Source: AP-15 sp963702685 (GTDB taxonomy: Bacteria > Pseudomonadota > Alphaproteobacteria > ATCC43930 > CGMCC-115725). Taken from it: a stretch of 64,000 bases of DNA. Position 1 is the first letter of the stretch, and every line of letters begins with the position of its first letter. Below are positions 32,443 to 40,855 of this stretch, one piece after another. The position numbers and the translations under genes are program-made. The notes beneath the pieces were generated by a model that was not told the origin of the DNA, made no database searches, and saw only the letters and a list, made by a program, of their open reading frames with translations. The stretch covers positions 124,001 through 188,000 of the forward strand of contig CAVPDQ010000009.1 in assembly GCA_963702685.1 (NCBI GenBank), written 5' to 3'.

Positions 32443-33097
32443 CAGCGGCGAGCGCCGCAGCGGCGGCGAAATCCTCGGGCCGGTTGACGTTGAAAAACGG
32501 GTCGGCTGGGAAAAACGGGCCGGCTGGGAATAGCGGGCCGGCTGGGAAGAACGGGTCGGCCGGCCGCTCGTCGAACGGCACCGTCACGAGCTTGTGGCGC
32601 GCGGTGAAGAGATCGACCTTGCGGATGCCGTCCGCGACGACCGCATGCCGCAGCTCCTCCTTGAGCCGCACCGGCCATAAGCCGAACACCGGGTGCGCCC
32701 GTCCGCCCGAAGCGGCGCAAGCAAGATCGGCCCCGGCCTCGGCCAAGCCACGCACGAGCCGCGCCACCAGGTCGGGCGGAAAAAACGGTGTGTCGGTTGC
32801 GACGCTGGCGACATAAGGGCAATCCCGAGCGTGCTCCGCCGCCCAATCGAGACCGGCGAGCACCCCGGCGAGCGGGCCGGCAAAATCGGGGACGCTGTCG
32901 GCGACGACCGGCAGGTTAAAACCGGCAAACCGCGCCGGATCGCCATTGGCGTTGAGCACGAGCCATGCGACCTGCGGCCGCAACCGGGAGACGACCCGGT
33001 CGAGCAGCGTGACGCCGCCCAAAAGCCGCAGCGCCTTGTCGCCGCCGCCCATGCGCCGCGACTGGCCGCCGGCGAGCAAAACTCCGACGACCTTCAT
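32426..33097 (-). CDS. mobA: molybdenum cofactor guanylyltransferase
   Basis: A 223-residue enzyme that adds GMP to molybdopterin to make MGD. The nucleotide motif LLAGGQSRRMGGGDKAL is at the N-terminus, followed by ADSVPDFAGPLAGVLAGL and SVATDTPFFPPDL. Near the C-terminus four 18-bp repeats (32492-32563) encode FFPAGP/LFPAGP/FFPADP units before the usual FFNVNRPED motif, so the protein has an expanded low-complexity insert. Its ATG overlaps the fdhD stop (ATGA), coupling the two genes. Its end overlaps the end of the convergent transporter small-subunit gene by 17 bases. Confidence 0.9.
   Translation of the reverse strand: MKVVGVLLAGGQSRRMGGGDKALRLLGGVTLLDRVVSRLRPQVAWLVLNANGDPARFAGFNLPVVADSVPDFAGPLAGVLAGLDWAAEHARDCPYVASVATDTPFFPPDLVARLVRGLAEAGADLACAASGGRAHPVFGLWPVRLKEELRHAVVADGIRKVDLFTARHKLVTVPFDERPADPFFPAGPLFPAGPFFPADPFFNVNRPEDFAAAAALAAASGTA
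32492..32563. repeat. 18-bp minisatellite in the mobA coding region
   Basis: Four units of the form GAAaAACGGGyCGGCTGG, with a few substitutions (lower case in this consensus marks variable positions). They are in frame on the minus strand and encode (F/L)FPA(G/D)P repeats. Confidence 0.9.
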
Positions 33098-33981
33098 GCC
33101 GCCGCTTCTTCCTCGGCGAGGCTCGCTTTGCGCGCGAGCCGCGCAGGCTCGTCGGCGATATGGCGCGGGTCGCTGTCGAAGACGATGCGCTCGCTGCCGG
33201 CGAGCGCCACAAACCGCTTGCCCTTGGCGCGACCGATCAGAGTGAGCCCCGCCTGTCGCGCGAGATCGACACCCCAGGCAGTAAACCCCGAGCGCGAAAT
33301 CAGGATCGGGATCCTCATCTGCACGGTCTTGATCACCATCTCCGAGGTGAGGCGCCCGGTCGTGTAGAAAATCTTGCCGACAGGCGAGACATCGAAAAGG
33401 CGCATATAGCCGGCGATCTTGTCGATCGCATTGTGCCGGCCGACATCCTCCATATAGAGCAGCGGCCGGTCCTCTTCGCACAAGACGCAGCCATGGATCG
33501 CACCGGCGGCAAGGTAGAGGCTGGGTGCGGTATTGACCTTGCGCGACAGCGCGTAGAGCCAGGAGGTGCGCAGCACCGCGCCGGGATCGAGCCGGACCTC
33601 CTCGAAATTCTCCATCAGATCGCCAAAGACGGTGCCCTGGGCGCAACCCGAGGTCAGCGTCTTTTTCTTCAGCTTGTCCTCGAAATCGGTCTCGCCGGCG
33701 GTGCGCACGACGACGGTTTCGAGCTCCTCGTCATAATCGATCCCGGTGACCCGGTCGTCGGCGCGCAGCATGTTCTGGTTTAGGAGATAGCCGACCGCGA
33801 GCCAATCGGGATGGTCGCCGATCGTCATCATCGTGACGATCTCGCGGCCATTCAAAAACAAGGTCAGTGGCCGCTCCATGACGACCCTGGTCTCGATTGC
33901 CTTCCCGTCCTGATCGATGCCGCCGACGGCGCGGGTCAGCCGCGGGTGATCGGGATCAGGGCGCACGGTAAATTCCTGCAT
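33094..33981 (-). CDS. fdhD: formate dehydrogenase accessory sulfurtransferase FdhD
   Basis: A 295-residue protein needed to sulfurate the Mo cofactor for formate dehydrogenase. Family blocks are MERPLTLFLNGREIVTMM, TSGCAQGT (with the conserved Cys; the second Cys of the E. coli CxxC is absent), IHGCVLCEEDRPLLYMEDVG, GRHNAIDKIAGYM and TTGRLTSEMVIKTVQM. The stop overlaps the mobA start. It is near mobA and 1.7 kb from moaA, consistent with a Mo-enzyme gene neighbourhood. Confidence 0.93.
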   Translation of the reverse strand: MQEFTVRPDPDHPRLTRAVGGIDQDGKAIETRVVMERPLTLFLNGREIVTMMTIGDHPDWLAVGYLLNQNMLRADDRVTGIDYDEELETVVVRTAGETDFEDKLKKKTLTSGCAQGTVFGDLMENFEEVRLDPGAVLRTSWLYALSRKVNTAPSLYLAAGAIHGCVLCEEDRPLLYMEDVGRHNAIDKIAGYMRLFDVSPVGKIFYTTGRLTSEMVIKTVQMRIPILISRSGFTAWGVDLARQAGLTLIGRAKGKRFVALAGSERIVFDSDPRHIADEPARLARKASLAEEEAAA

Positions 33982-34057
33982 AGGCCGATGATGGGTCGCG
34001 CCGCCTTCCGCTTCAAGGAGGCAAATGCCATGTTATATATCGTCGAGCGGAGCGGCC

Positions 34058-34540
34058 ATGACGGAACTCGAGACACTCTACGGCGAAGACCTTTTTGCCT
34101 GGGCGCGGCAGCAGGCTGAAGCTCTGCGCGCTGCCGCCCGCGGCGCGACAAACCAGCAGCTCGATTGGGAGAACCTCGCCGAGGAGATCGAGGATTTGGG
34201 CAACTCCCAACGAGATGCGGTCCGCAGCCACATCCTGCGGATCATCCAGCACTTGGTGACGCTCGAGTATTCTCCCTCGGTCGAGCCGCGCAATGGGTGG
34301 CGTCGCACGGTCCGTCTCGGCCGGCTGCAGATAGAACAGCGGTTGCGTGGAAACCCCAGTCTTCGCTCGGAGCTCGGTCGCCTCGTCGAGCAGGAAACGA
34401 GAGACGGAATAGAGCACGCAATTCTGGACCTCGAAGAGGATGGCGAGATTGACGAGGTTGAGGCGAACGTGCTGCGGCGGGCGCGTTACACCGGAGAGCA
34501 GGTGCTCGGCGACTGGTTTCCCGACGAGCCGCACGGTTGA
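34058..34540 (+). CDS. DUF29 family protein, copy 1
   Basis: A 160-residue protein. Hallmark sequences: LETLYGEDLFAWARQQAEAL at the start, QLDWENLAEEIEDLGNSQRD, LRIIQHLVTLEYSP and a C-terminal EQVLGDWFPDEP. DUF29 proteins have unknown function and often occur as tandem paralogues in cyanobacteria and proteobacteria. ATG 34058 fits the start of the other two copies (MTEL, MTDL). First of three tandem copies. Confidence 0.92.
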   Translation: MTELETLYGEDLFAWARQQAEALRAAARGATNQQLDWENLAEEIEDLGNSQRDAVRSHILRIIQHLVTLEYSPSVEPRNGWRRTVRLGRLQIEQRLRGNPSLRSELGRLVEQETRDGIEHAILDLEEDGEIDEVEANVLRRARYTGEQVLGDWFPDEPHG

Positions 34541-34650
34541 TTCAAGCGCTGGCGCTGGTAATTGCCGCGAAGACAACGACCGCGGGCGGCTTCCGTCGGA
34601 AGCCGACAAATCCCATGTTTCCTGATATCGCCGAGATCGAAGGCATCGAT

Positions 34651-35128
34651 ATGACGGAACTGCTGTCGCTTTACGACAAGGACTTCCTCGCCTGGTCGAA
34701 GCAGCAGGCCGAGGCGCTGCGCGCCGCGCGGCATGACGGCTCGAACCAATCTCTGGATTGGGAGAACCTGGCGGAGGAGATCGAGGATTTGGGGATTTCG
34801 GTCAGGCGCGAGCTGCAAAGCCAAATCCGGCGGATTGTGCGCCATCTTCTTAAGCTCCAAAATTCGCCGGCCAAGGAACCGCGTCGCGGCTGGGAGGAAT
34901 TGATCGTGGACGCCAGGGCCGAGGTCGAGGACTTGCTCGAAACAAGCCCGAGCCTGCGAACGGGGCTGGACCGCGATATCGAGCGGCAGAGTCAAGAGGG
35001 GGATTACGCTCGCATTGCGAGACCTCGCGCGCCACCGAGAGATCGACGCGGCAACGGAGGCGGCGGTGCGGGCCACCCTCTACACCGCGGAGCAGGTGCT
35101 CGGCGGCTGGTTCCCCGAGGAGCGGTGA
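34651..35128 (+). pseudogene. DUF29 family protein, copy 2, frameshifted
   Basis: It begins MTELLSLYDKDFLAWSKQQ and follows the DUF29 pattern to RDIERQSQEG, where an apparent extra G in a run of five Gs (about 34997-35001) shifts the frame. In the shifted frame the expected ending is intact: LALRDLARHREIDAATEAAV, then EQVLGGWFPEER and a TGA at 35126-35128, which overlaps the ATG of copy 3. The length is 478 bases, one more than a multiple of three. Read without correction, the frame passes into copy 3 and would make a fused protein. The homopolymer makes a sequencing error plausible. Confidence 0.8.
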
Positions 35129-35610
35129 TGACCGATTTGAAGACGCTTTACGACGAGGACACTGCGGCTTGGTCGGAGCAACAGGCGACGGCGCTGCGCG
35201 CTGCCGCGCGCACCGGCTCGAACCAGCTCCTCGACTGGAGCAACCTGGCCGAGGAGATCGAAAGCTTGGGGAAAGCTCTCAGACTCGGCTTGCGCAGCCA
35301 GATCTCGCGGATCATCCAGCACCATGTAAAGCTCCTCCACTCGCCGGCCCTCGACCCGCGCAAAGGCTGGCGTCGCACGATCCGTCAGGCCAGGGCGGAG
35401 ATCCGTCAGATCCTGAACGACAGCCCCAGCCTGAAGCGCGAGATGGACCATTTGATCAAAGAGGAAGCAGGCCACGCGGTGGAGCTCGCCATCCGGGATA
35501 TGGAAGAATACGACGATCTCTCACGGCTGGATTTGCCGTTGGTGCGCGCCACCGTCTATTCCGAGGAGCAGGTGCTCGGCGACTGGTTCCCCGAGGAGCC
35601 GCGGGGCTGA
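35128..35610 (+). CDS. DUF29 family protein, copy 3
   Basis: A 160-residue DUF29 protein, MTDLKTLYDEDTAAWSEQQA at the start and EQVLGDWFPEEPRG at the end, with LLDWSNLAEEIESLGKALR in between. The ATG at 35128 overlaps the corrected stop of copy 2 (TGATG), implying translational coupling. It is closest in length to copy 1. The function is unknown. Confidence 0.9.
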   Translation: MTDLKTLYDEDTAAWSEQQATALRAAARTGSNQLLDWSNLAEEIESLGKALRLGLRSQISRIIQHHVKLLHSPALDPRKGWRRTIRQARAEIRQILNDSPSLKREMDHLIKEEAGHAVELAIRDMEEYDDLSRLDLPLVRATVYSEEQVLGDWFPEEPRG

Positions 35611-35695
35611 AGCGGGCGTTTGCGAGATCGGGGGCGACATTGCCCCGTCGCCGCCCTATCTTATGAGCTAGGCCGCGCCGCAAAATGAGAACGGC

Positions 35696-36688
35696 ATGAT
35701 CGACCCGTTTGGACGGACCATCACCTATCTGCGCGTATCGGTCACCGACCGCTGCGATTTCCGCTGCGTCTATTGCATGGCGGAAGAGATGAGCTTTCTG
35801 CCAAAGGCCGAGCTTCTGACCCTCGAAGAGCTCGACCGGGTATGCAGCGCCTTTGTCGGGCTCGGCGTCAAAAAGCTGCGCCTGACCGGCGGCGAACCCT
35901 TGGTGCGGCGCAACATCATGAGCCTGTTCCGGGCGCTCGCCCGGCACCTCGATACCGGTGCCCTCGACGAGCTGACCTTGACCACCAACGGCAGCCAGCT
36001 CGCCCGTTACGCCGGCGAGCTTTGGGAGTGCGGCGTGCGCCGGCTCAACGTCTCGCTCGACACGCTCGATCCGGCAAAATTCACCGAGATCACCCGCCGC
36101 GGCCGGCTCGATATCGTGCTCGACGGGCTCCGGGCGGCAAAAGCGGCGGGCCTCGCGGTCAAGATCAACACCGTGGCGTTGCGCGGGGTCAACGAGGACG
36201 AGTTCGACGACCTCGTCGCCTGGTGCGGCGAGCAAGGCTTTGACCTTGTTTTTATCGAGGTCATGCCGATGGGCGACATCGGCGGCGAGAGCCGGCTCGA
36301 TCAGTACCTGCCGCTGTCGATGGTGCGCGCCCGCCTGCAGCGCCGTTGGACATTGGACGAGACCGATTACCGCACCGGTGGGCCGGCGCGCTATACGGTG
36401 GTGCGCGAGACCGGGCGGCGGCTCGGCTTTATCACGCCGTTGACCCATAATTTTTGCGAAAGCTGCAACCGGGTGCGGCTCACCTGCACCGGCACCCTTT
36501 ATATGTGCCTCGGCCAGGAGGACGCGGCCGATCTGCGCACGCCCATGCGCCAGTCCGAAGGTGACGCGGCACTTGTCGCCGCGATCGGCGAGGCGATCGC
36601 CCGCAAGCCCAAGGGCCACGATTTTATCATCGACCGCCGCCACAACCGCCCGGCCGTCGGCCGGCATATGAGCGTGACCGGGGGGTGA
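35696..36688 (+). CDS. moaA: GTP 3',8-cyclase (molybdenum cofactor biosynthesis protein A)
   Basis: A 330-residue radical SAM enzyme that starts molybdopterin synthesis. The N-terminal 4Fe-4S motif is C20DFRC24VYC27; LRLTGGEPLVRR is the SAM-binding GGE motif; the C-terminal 4Fe-4S site is CESCNRVRLTC ... MC; the protein ends MSVTGG, the conserved double-Gly tail. Its stop overlaps the NAD kinase start (GTGA). moaA, mobA and fdhD lie within 5 kb of each other. Confidence 0.96.
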   Translation: MIDPFGRTITYLRVSVTDRCDFRCVYCMAEEMSFLPKAELLTLEELDRVCSAFVGLGVKKLRLTGGEPLVRRNIMSLFRALARHLDTGALDELTLTTNGSQLARYAGELWECGVRRLNVSLDTLDPAKFTEITRRGRLDIVLDGLRAAKAAGLAVKINTVALRGVNEDEFDDLVAWCGEQGFDLVFIEVMPMGDIGGESRLDQYLPLSMVRARLQRRWTLDETDYRTGGPARYTVVRETGRRLGFITPLTHNFCESCNRVRLTCTGTLYMCLGQEDAADLRTPMRQSEGDAALVAAIGEAIARKPKGHDFIIDRRHNRPAVGRHMSVTGG

Positions 36689-37452
36689 GCGACCCGCGCA
36701 TCGCCGTCGTTGCGGGCGAGGCCCCGGCGGCACAGCAGGCCCTCCAGGAGTTGTCGGGGCGTTACGCGCAGGTGGCGCCCGCCGAGGCGGAGATTATCGT
36801 TTCGCTCGGCGGCGACGGCTTTATGCTCGAAACCTTGCACCGGTTTCTGGCGCTGCGGGTGCCGATCTACGGCATGCATCGCGGCACCGTCGGCTTTTTG
36901 ATGAACCCCTATCGGGTCGACCGGCTGCTCGAGCGGCTGGCCGAGGCTCAACCCGTCGTCCTGCATCCGCTCGAAATGGTGGCGACCTGCCGCGAGGGGG
37001 CGACGCAACGGGCGCTCGCATTTAACGAGGTGTCGCTGCTGCGCGAGAGCCGCCAGGCGGCAAAGCTGCGCGTCACGGTGGACGGCGTCCTGCGCATCGA
37101 CGAGCTGGCCGCCGACGGCATCCTGGTCGCGACCCCGGTCGGCAGCACCGCCTACAATCTTTCGGCGCACGGCCCGATCATCCCGCTCGGCGCGGGGGTG
37201 CTGGCGCTGACCCCGATCAGCGCGTTTCGCCCGCGGCGCTGGCGCGGCGCGCTCTTGCGTCACGATGCGCGGGTCAGGATCGAGGCGCTCGAAGTCGAGA
37301 AGCGGCCGGTCAGCGCGGTCGCCGACTTTACCGAGGTGCGCGACGTGGTCACGGTCGAAATCCGCGAAAACCGCGACATCGCGCCGACCCTCCTCTTCGA
37401 CCACGACGCCAACCTCGAAGAGCGCGTCTTTAAGGAGCAGTTCGCGACTTAG
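36685..37452 (+). CDS. nadK: NAD kinase
   Basis: A 255-residue kinase that makes NADP from NAD. The diagnostic GGDG motif is in VSLGGDGFMLETLH, followed by MHRGTVGFLMN (NxxxxGFL region), FNEVSLLRES and DGILVATPVGSTAYNLSA. The start is GTG 36685 overlapping the moaA stop by four bases. Coupling of nadK to moaA is common in alphaproteobacteria as far as I recall; the functional reason is unclear. Confidence 0.95.
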   Translation: MSDPRIAVVAGEAPAAQQALQELSGRYAQVAPAEAEIIVSLGGDGFMLETLHRFLALRVPIYGMHRGTVGFLMNPYRVDRLLERLAEAQPVVLHPLEMVATCREGATQRALAFNEVSLLRESRQAAKLRVTVDGVLRIDELAADGILVATPVGSTAYNLSAHGPIIPLGAGVLALTPISAFRPRRWRGALLRHDARVRIEALEVEKRPVSAVADFTEVRDVVTVEIRENRDIAPTLLFDHDANLEERVFKEQFAT

Positions 37453-37594
37453 CCCGGCGCGACGCCCGCGTGCTTCTCTTCGTCTTTCCCGCGAACGCGC
37501 AGCCGCGTCCGGGGAAAGCTCAATCTCCTTCGGGCACAACCTGAGATCGTCTTGCGCGGGCTTGATCCGCGCATCCGAATGCAGCCCTTCGCAA

Positions 37595-37632
37595 CCCTCT
37601 CCCCCCAATTGGCGCCAATTGGGGGGAGAGGG
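37595..37632. repeat. REP-like palindromic element, copy B (38-bp perfect palindrome)
   Basis: CCCTCTCCCCCCAATTGGC and its exact reverse complement are joined with no loop, in the 261-bp gap between nadK and the Rieske-FAD gene on the opposite strand. A GGGTGAGGGGG flank matches copies A and C. It lies in a convergent gap, so it could serve as a bidirectional terminator. Confidence 0.9.
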
Positions 37633-37713
37633 AAGGGTGAGGGGGGCCGGCGGGCTGATGCAACCTGATCGGATCTTGCTCTAATGCTGCAATAGGGCGG
37701 ATTGCACCCGCTC

Positions 37714-39237
37714 TTACGCTTGCTGCTCGAACGCGCGCTCCGCCCGCAGGCTCTCGGCGTCGCGCCCGATCGTGACGACGGCGAGAGCCCGGCCGTCGCG
37801 GCGATAGGTTGCACGGCAGTCCCGGTCCTGCGGCCGGCCGTCGATCTCGATTGCGTCCCACCGTTCGGCGTGGCCGACATAAAGGATCGAGGTGTCGTAA
37901 TGCATGCTCCAGAAGAACGGCACCGCGTCGAACGGCTCCCTTTGTCCGATCATGTTGCGCGCCGCCGTCTGCCCTTGCCGCTCGGCGACCACCCAATGCT
38001 CGACGCGGATCTTGTCGCCGGTGTGCGGGTCGGGCCAGCGCGCGATGTCGCCGGCGGCGAAAATAGCGGGGTCGCTGGTCCGCAGATGCCGGTCGACGAC
38101 GACGCCGCGGTCGATGTCGAGCCCCGCCCTCTGCGCCAGATCGAGCGCCGGACGCACGCCGATGCCGACCACCACCAGATCCGCCGCCAGCGTTTGCCCG
38201 TTCGCCAGCCTGACCTGGCCGGGCTCGATCGCCGCCACCGTCGTGCCGAGATGAAAGTGTACCCCGTGCTCCTCGTGGAGCGCCCGCACAAAGCCGCCGA
38301 TCTCGGGCCCCATGATCCGCGCCATCGGGATCTCCTCGGGTGCTGCCACATGCACGTCGAGGTTCCGGGCGCGCAGCGCGGCGGCGGCTTCGAGCCCGAT
38401 AAAGCTCGCCCCGATCACAACGGCGCTGCGGGCGTCCGCCGCCTTCCCGATGATGGCGCGGCTGTCGGCGAGCGAGCGCAAATAGCAGACATGCGGCAGA
38501 TCGCCTCCGGCAACGCCGAGGCGGACCGGTTCGGCGCCGGTCGCGAGCAGCAGCATATCGTAGGAATGCTCGCCGCCGCTCTCGAGCACGAGCCGCCGGG
38601 CTTTCCGGTCGATCGACCCGGCGCGGGCGCCCAGATGCAGCTCGATGTCGCGCTCCCGGTAGAATTCCGGCGGGCGCAGCGGGATCCACTCCTCCGGGGC
38701 GCTGCCGGCCAGGTAGTCCTTCGACAGGTTCGGCCGGTCATAGGGGACCGAGGAATCGGCGCTGACCATGACGAGCCGGCCGGCATAGCCCTCGCGCCGC
38801 AGCGTCTCGGCGGCGGTGTTGCCGGCGCCGCCGCCGCCCAGGATGACGATCGACCGCGGCGCGCCGGCCGCGACCGCGGGAGCCGCGACCGGCGCCGGCT
38901 GCCGCTTTTCGCGCACATAGACCATGCCGTCCCGGCGCTCGACCCGCCAGCAATCGACCGGATTGAGCGCCGGCGGGCGCAGCGGCTGGCCGGTGCGCAG
39001 GCTGAAGCAGGCGTGATGCCAGGGGCAGCGCACGGTGTCGCCGACCAGGAGGCCGTCGCCGAGCGGGCCGCCGTAATGCGTGCAAACAGCGCCGATCGCG
39101 AAGATGTCGTCGCCGCGCCGCGCCAGCAGCACCGCCTCCTCGCCGACCCGGCCGAGCACCATGCCGCCGTCTGCGAGCTGCGCCAAATCGAGGCCGGCGG
39201 CCAGATCGGGGCCGCTCGGCGGGGATGCCTCGGTCAT
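37714..39237 (-). CDS. Rieske [2Fe-2S] and FAD-dependent oxidoreductase (AIFM3-like ferredoxin reductase)
   Basis: A 507-residue protein with an N-terminal Rieske domain and a pyridine-nucleotide disulfide oxidoreductase-type flavoprotein. The Rieske ligands are in VCTHYGGPLGDG and CPWHHACFSL. The FAD motif is IVILGGGGAGNTAAETL, the NAD(P) motif VVIGASFIGLEAAAAL and the C-terminal IFAAGDIARWPDP. ATG 39237 has a strong AGGAGG Shine-Dalgarno. The family passes electrons from NAD(P)H to oxygenases or cytochromes; the partner is unknown here. Confidence 0.9.
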   Translation of the reverse strand: MTEASPPSGPDLAAGLDLAQLADGGMVLGRVGEEAVLLARRGDDIFAIGAVCTHYGGPLGDGLLVGDTVRCPWHHACFSLRTGQPLRPPALNPVDCWRVERRDGMVYVREKRQPAPVAAPAVAAGAPRSIVILGGGGAGNTAAETLRREGYAGRLVMVSADSSVPYDRPNLSKDYLAGSAPEEWIPLRPPEFYRERDIELHLGARAGSIDRKARRLVLESGGEHSYDMLLLATGAEPVRLGVAGGDLPHVCYLRSLADSRAIIGKAADARSAVVIGASFIGLEAAAALRARNLDVHVAAPEEIPMARIMGPEIGGFVRALHEEHGVHFHLGTTVAAIEPGQVRLANGQTLAADLVVVGIGVRPALDLAQRAGLDIDRGVVVDRHLRTSDPAIFAAGDIARWPDPHTGDKIRVEHWVVAERQGQTAARNMIGQREPFDAVPFFWSMHYDTSILYVGHAERWDAIEIDGRPQDRDCRATYRRDGRALAVVTIGRDAESLRAERAFEQQA

Positions 39238-39389
39238 GAGCTCGCCTCCTCTCGACAGAAAGACGCGGCGCGGCCAAAAACGTTCCGCCGCCGCGGCGTC
39301 TCTATGTCGAGTAGGCGGGCGCCCGGCCGCTTCTGTCCCAACCGGGGCTCTCCGGCCGGGCGCCATCCACCAGTCCGGGGCTGGTCGAG

Positions 39390-40394
39390 CTAGCGGTTGT
39401 GCTCCTCGGTTTTCACCTCGAGCTTCGGCAACCCGGTATAGCCGTACACATCGTGCAGGATCGTCAGCACCTCACGGGCTATGGCGGCATCGTCGACCTG
39501 GTCGGCCGGATAGATCTTCCAATAATTCGGCGCACGTCCCGGATCGGCGAAGCCGGCGGCGTGCAATCGGGCCACCCGATCCGGGGAGAGGACGCCGGCG
39601 AGCGCCGGCCAGCTGTCCGCGGACTGAGCCTCGCAATAGATCGCGTCGGGCGAGGTCTGCGGCTCGCATTGAATGTAGCCGATCTGCGTTTCGAACACGA
39701 CGTGCACGCGGCGGTCGAGATTGACCCGCAAGCGCTGGATTTCACCGGTCACTCGCGCGCCATAGAGGTCGATCAGCTCCGCCGCCGAGCCCGCGGGGAG
39801 GCCAGGCCCCTGATCCGGCTTGGGCCGGTAGGCGCAGGCATGCACCGCTGTCGCCGCCATCGAGGGCGCATTGCTGACGATCCCGGCAAGGTTCTGGCTC
39901 GGCCCGTTGCGCGGCGGGCATGGCTCGCTCGCCACCCATGTGCTCTGCACCTCCACATCGGCCAGCTCGGCATCGTAGCCCTCGGCGAGCGCTTGCAGAA
40001 TCTTGTCCGCGATCCGGCCTATCGGCATGTCGGGCGGGAAGCTCTGCACATAATTGCCAAAGCTCGGGTCGAGGCGCCAGCCGAGCGCCGCGAGGCGGGT
40101 GGCCCGCTCCGCTGAGAGCACATGCCCGAGCGACGGCTGCATCAGCGCTCCGGCCGCTTCGCAGCGCAGGCTGCGGTCCGGCCGGCGCCCGCATTGCACA
40201 TACTTGTTGCCGTCCCAGATCGTGGCAAATCCATCCTGCCCGGGACGCACCAAGGCCATTATATTTTGCAGCGCAGCCTCGACCCGCGAGTTGCCGGGCT
40301 GCGGCGCCGGATCGGCCCGAGCCGGACCGCAGAGGCCGAGCCATGTCGCGAACGCGATCGCCGATGCGGCCGCCTGAAGACCGCGCGTCAACAT
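39390..40394 (-). CDS. secreted protein with two TY-Chap-like repeats
   Basis: A 334-residue protein with a signal peptide ending near GPARA/DPAP. Two similar blocks (roughly residues 35-150 and 195-315) each have a V/I-Q-C strand (YVQCGRRPD; YIQCEPQT), a C-x-A pair (LRCEAAGAL; IYCEAQSA), and an L-x-x-x-G-(W/F) ending (LAALGWRLDPSFGNYVQ; LHAAGFADPGRAPNYWK). The pattern resembles TY-Chap-type periplasmic or cytoplasmic proteins, but this is tentative. ATG 40394 starts MLTRGLQAAAS. It lies apart from its neighbours. Confidence 0.6.
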   Translation of the reverse strand: MLTRGLQAAASAIAFATWLGLCGPARADPAPQPGNSRVEAALQNIMALVRPGQDGFATIWDGNKYVQCGRRPDRSLRCEAAGALMQPSLGHVLSAERATRLAALGWRLDPSFGNYVQSFPPDMPIGRIADKILQALAEGYDAELADVEVQSTWVASEPCPPRNGPSQNLAGIVSNAPSMAATAVHACAYRPKPDQGPGLPAGSAAELIDLYGARVTGEIQRLRVNLDRRVHVVFETQIGYIQCEPQTSPDAIYCEAQSADSWPALAGVLSPDRVARLHAAGFADPGRAPNYWKIYPADQVDDAAIAREVLTILHDVYGYTGLPKLEVKTEEHNR

Positions 40395-40524
40395 GCTCGA
40401 TGGTCCGCGGCACCCGGAAGGTGCATGCCGTGCTCCTGCCCACAAAATCACCGAAGGGGCCGCGCCATGATAGCGCGGTCCCGTCAATGATCCGTCAACC
40501 GGTCAGCTGTGCCTTCGGGGGTAG

Positions 40525-40541
40525 GGCGGATGCAATCCGCC
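40525..40541. repeat. hairpin GGCGGAT-GCA-ATCCGCC followed by TTCTTT
   Basis: A perfect 7-bp stem with a 3-base loop, GTA upstream and a short T-rich run downstream. Related words (GGGCGGATTGCA, TTGCATCCGCCC) recur near 37692 and 40737, suggesting a small dispersed REP-type family. It could work as a terminator. Confidence 0.55.
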
Positions 40542-40644
40542 TTCTTTAGGGTTTGCCGCGGCGCCAGATGGCGGCTTCTCCGATCGCCGGCTGCGGGCCG
40601 GCGAAGCTGAAGCTCAGAGCGGCGGGCATCGGGGTGATTTAGTA

Positions 40645-40722
40645 AACTGTCCCCGTAACCCCGTAACCAAACTGTCCCCGTAACCGCCCTGTCCCCGTAA
40701 CCGCCCCGTAACCGCGTAACCC
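40645..40722. repeat. degenerate tandem repeat of CCCCGTAACC
   Basis: About five copies of a 10-14-bp word (CTGTCCCCGTAACC or CCCCGTAACC), with an additional CGCGTAACCC. Unit length varies. Confidence 0.75.
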
Positions 40723-40763
40723 GTGAGTCTCGGTGGGTTGCATCCGCCCTTGCGTTATCGCTC

Positions 40764-40791
40764 TTGACAAAAAACAAAAAATTGCTAGCGT
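40764..40791 (+). promoter_or_regulatory. putative sigma70 promoter for the PEP-CTERM gene
   Basis: TTGACA (40764-40769), 16-base A-rich spacer, TAGCGT (40786-40791), 64 bases before ATG 40856. The -35 is a perfect match and the spacer is far more AT-rich than the surrounding DNA. Confidence 0.55.
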
Positions 40792-40855
40792 AACGGCTGA
40801 CCGGAGCAGAGGCTGGAAAAAAGCCCGCCGCGCGATGAACTTGGGAGGCAAGCAC

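Larger units (their letters stand above)
40395..40855. other. 461-bp intergenic region with repeats, REP hairpin and promoter
   Basis: Contains a hairpin (40525-40541), a degenerate tandem repeat built on CCCCGTAACC (40645-40722) and a sigma70-like promoter (40764-40791) for the PEP-CTERM gene. No coding sequence is supported. Confidence 0.6.
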
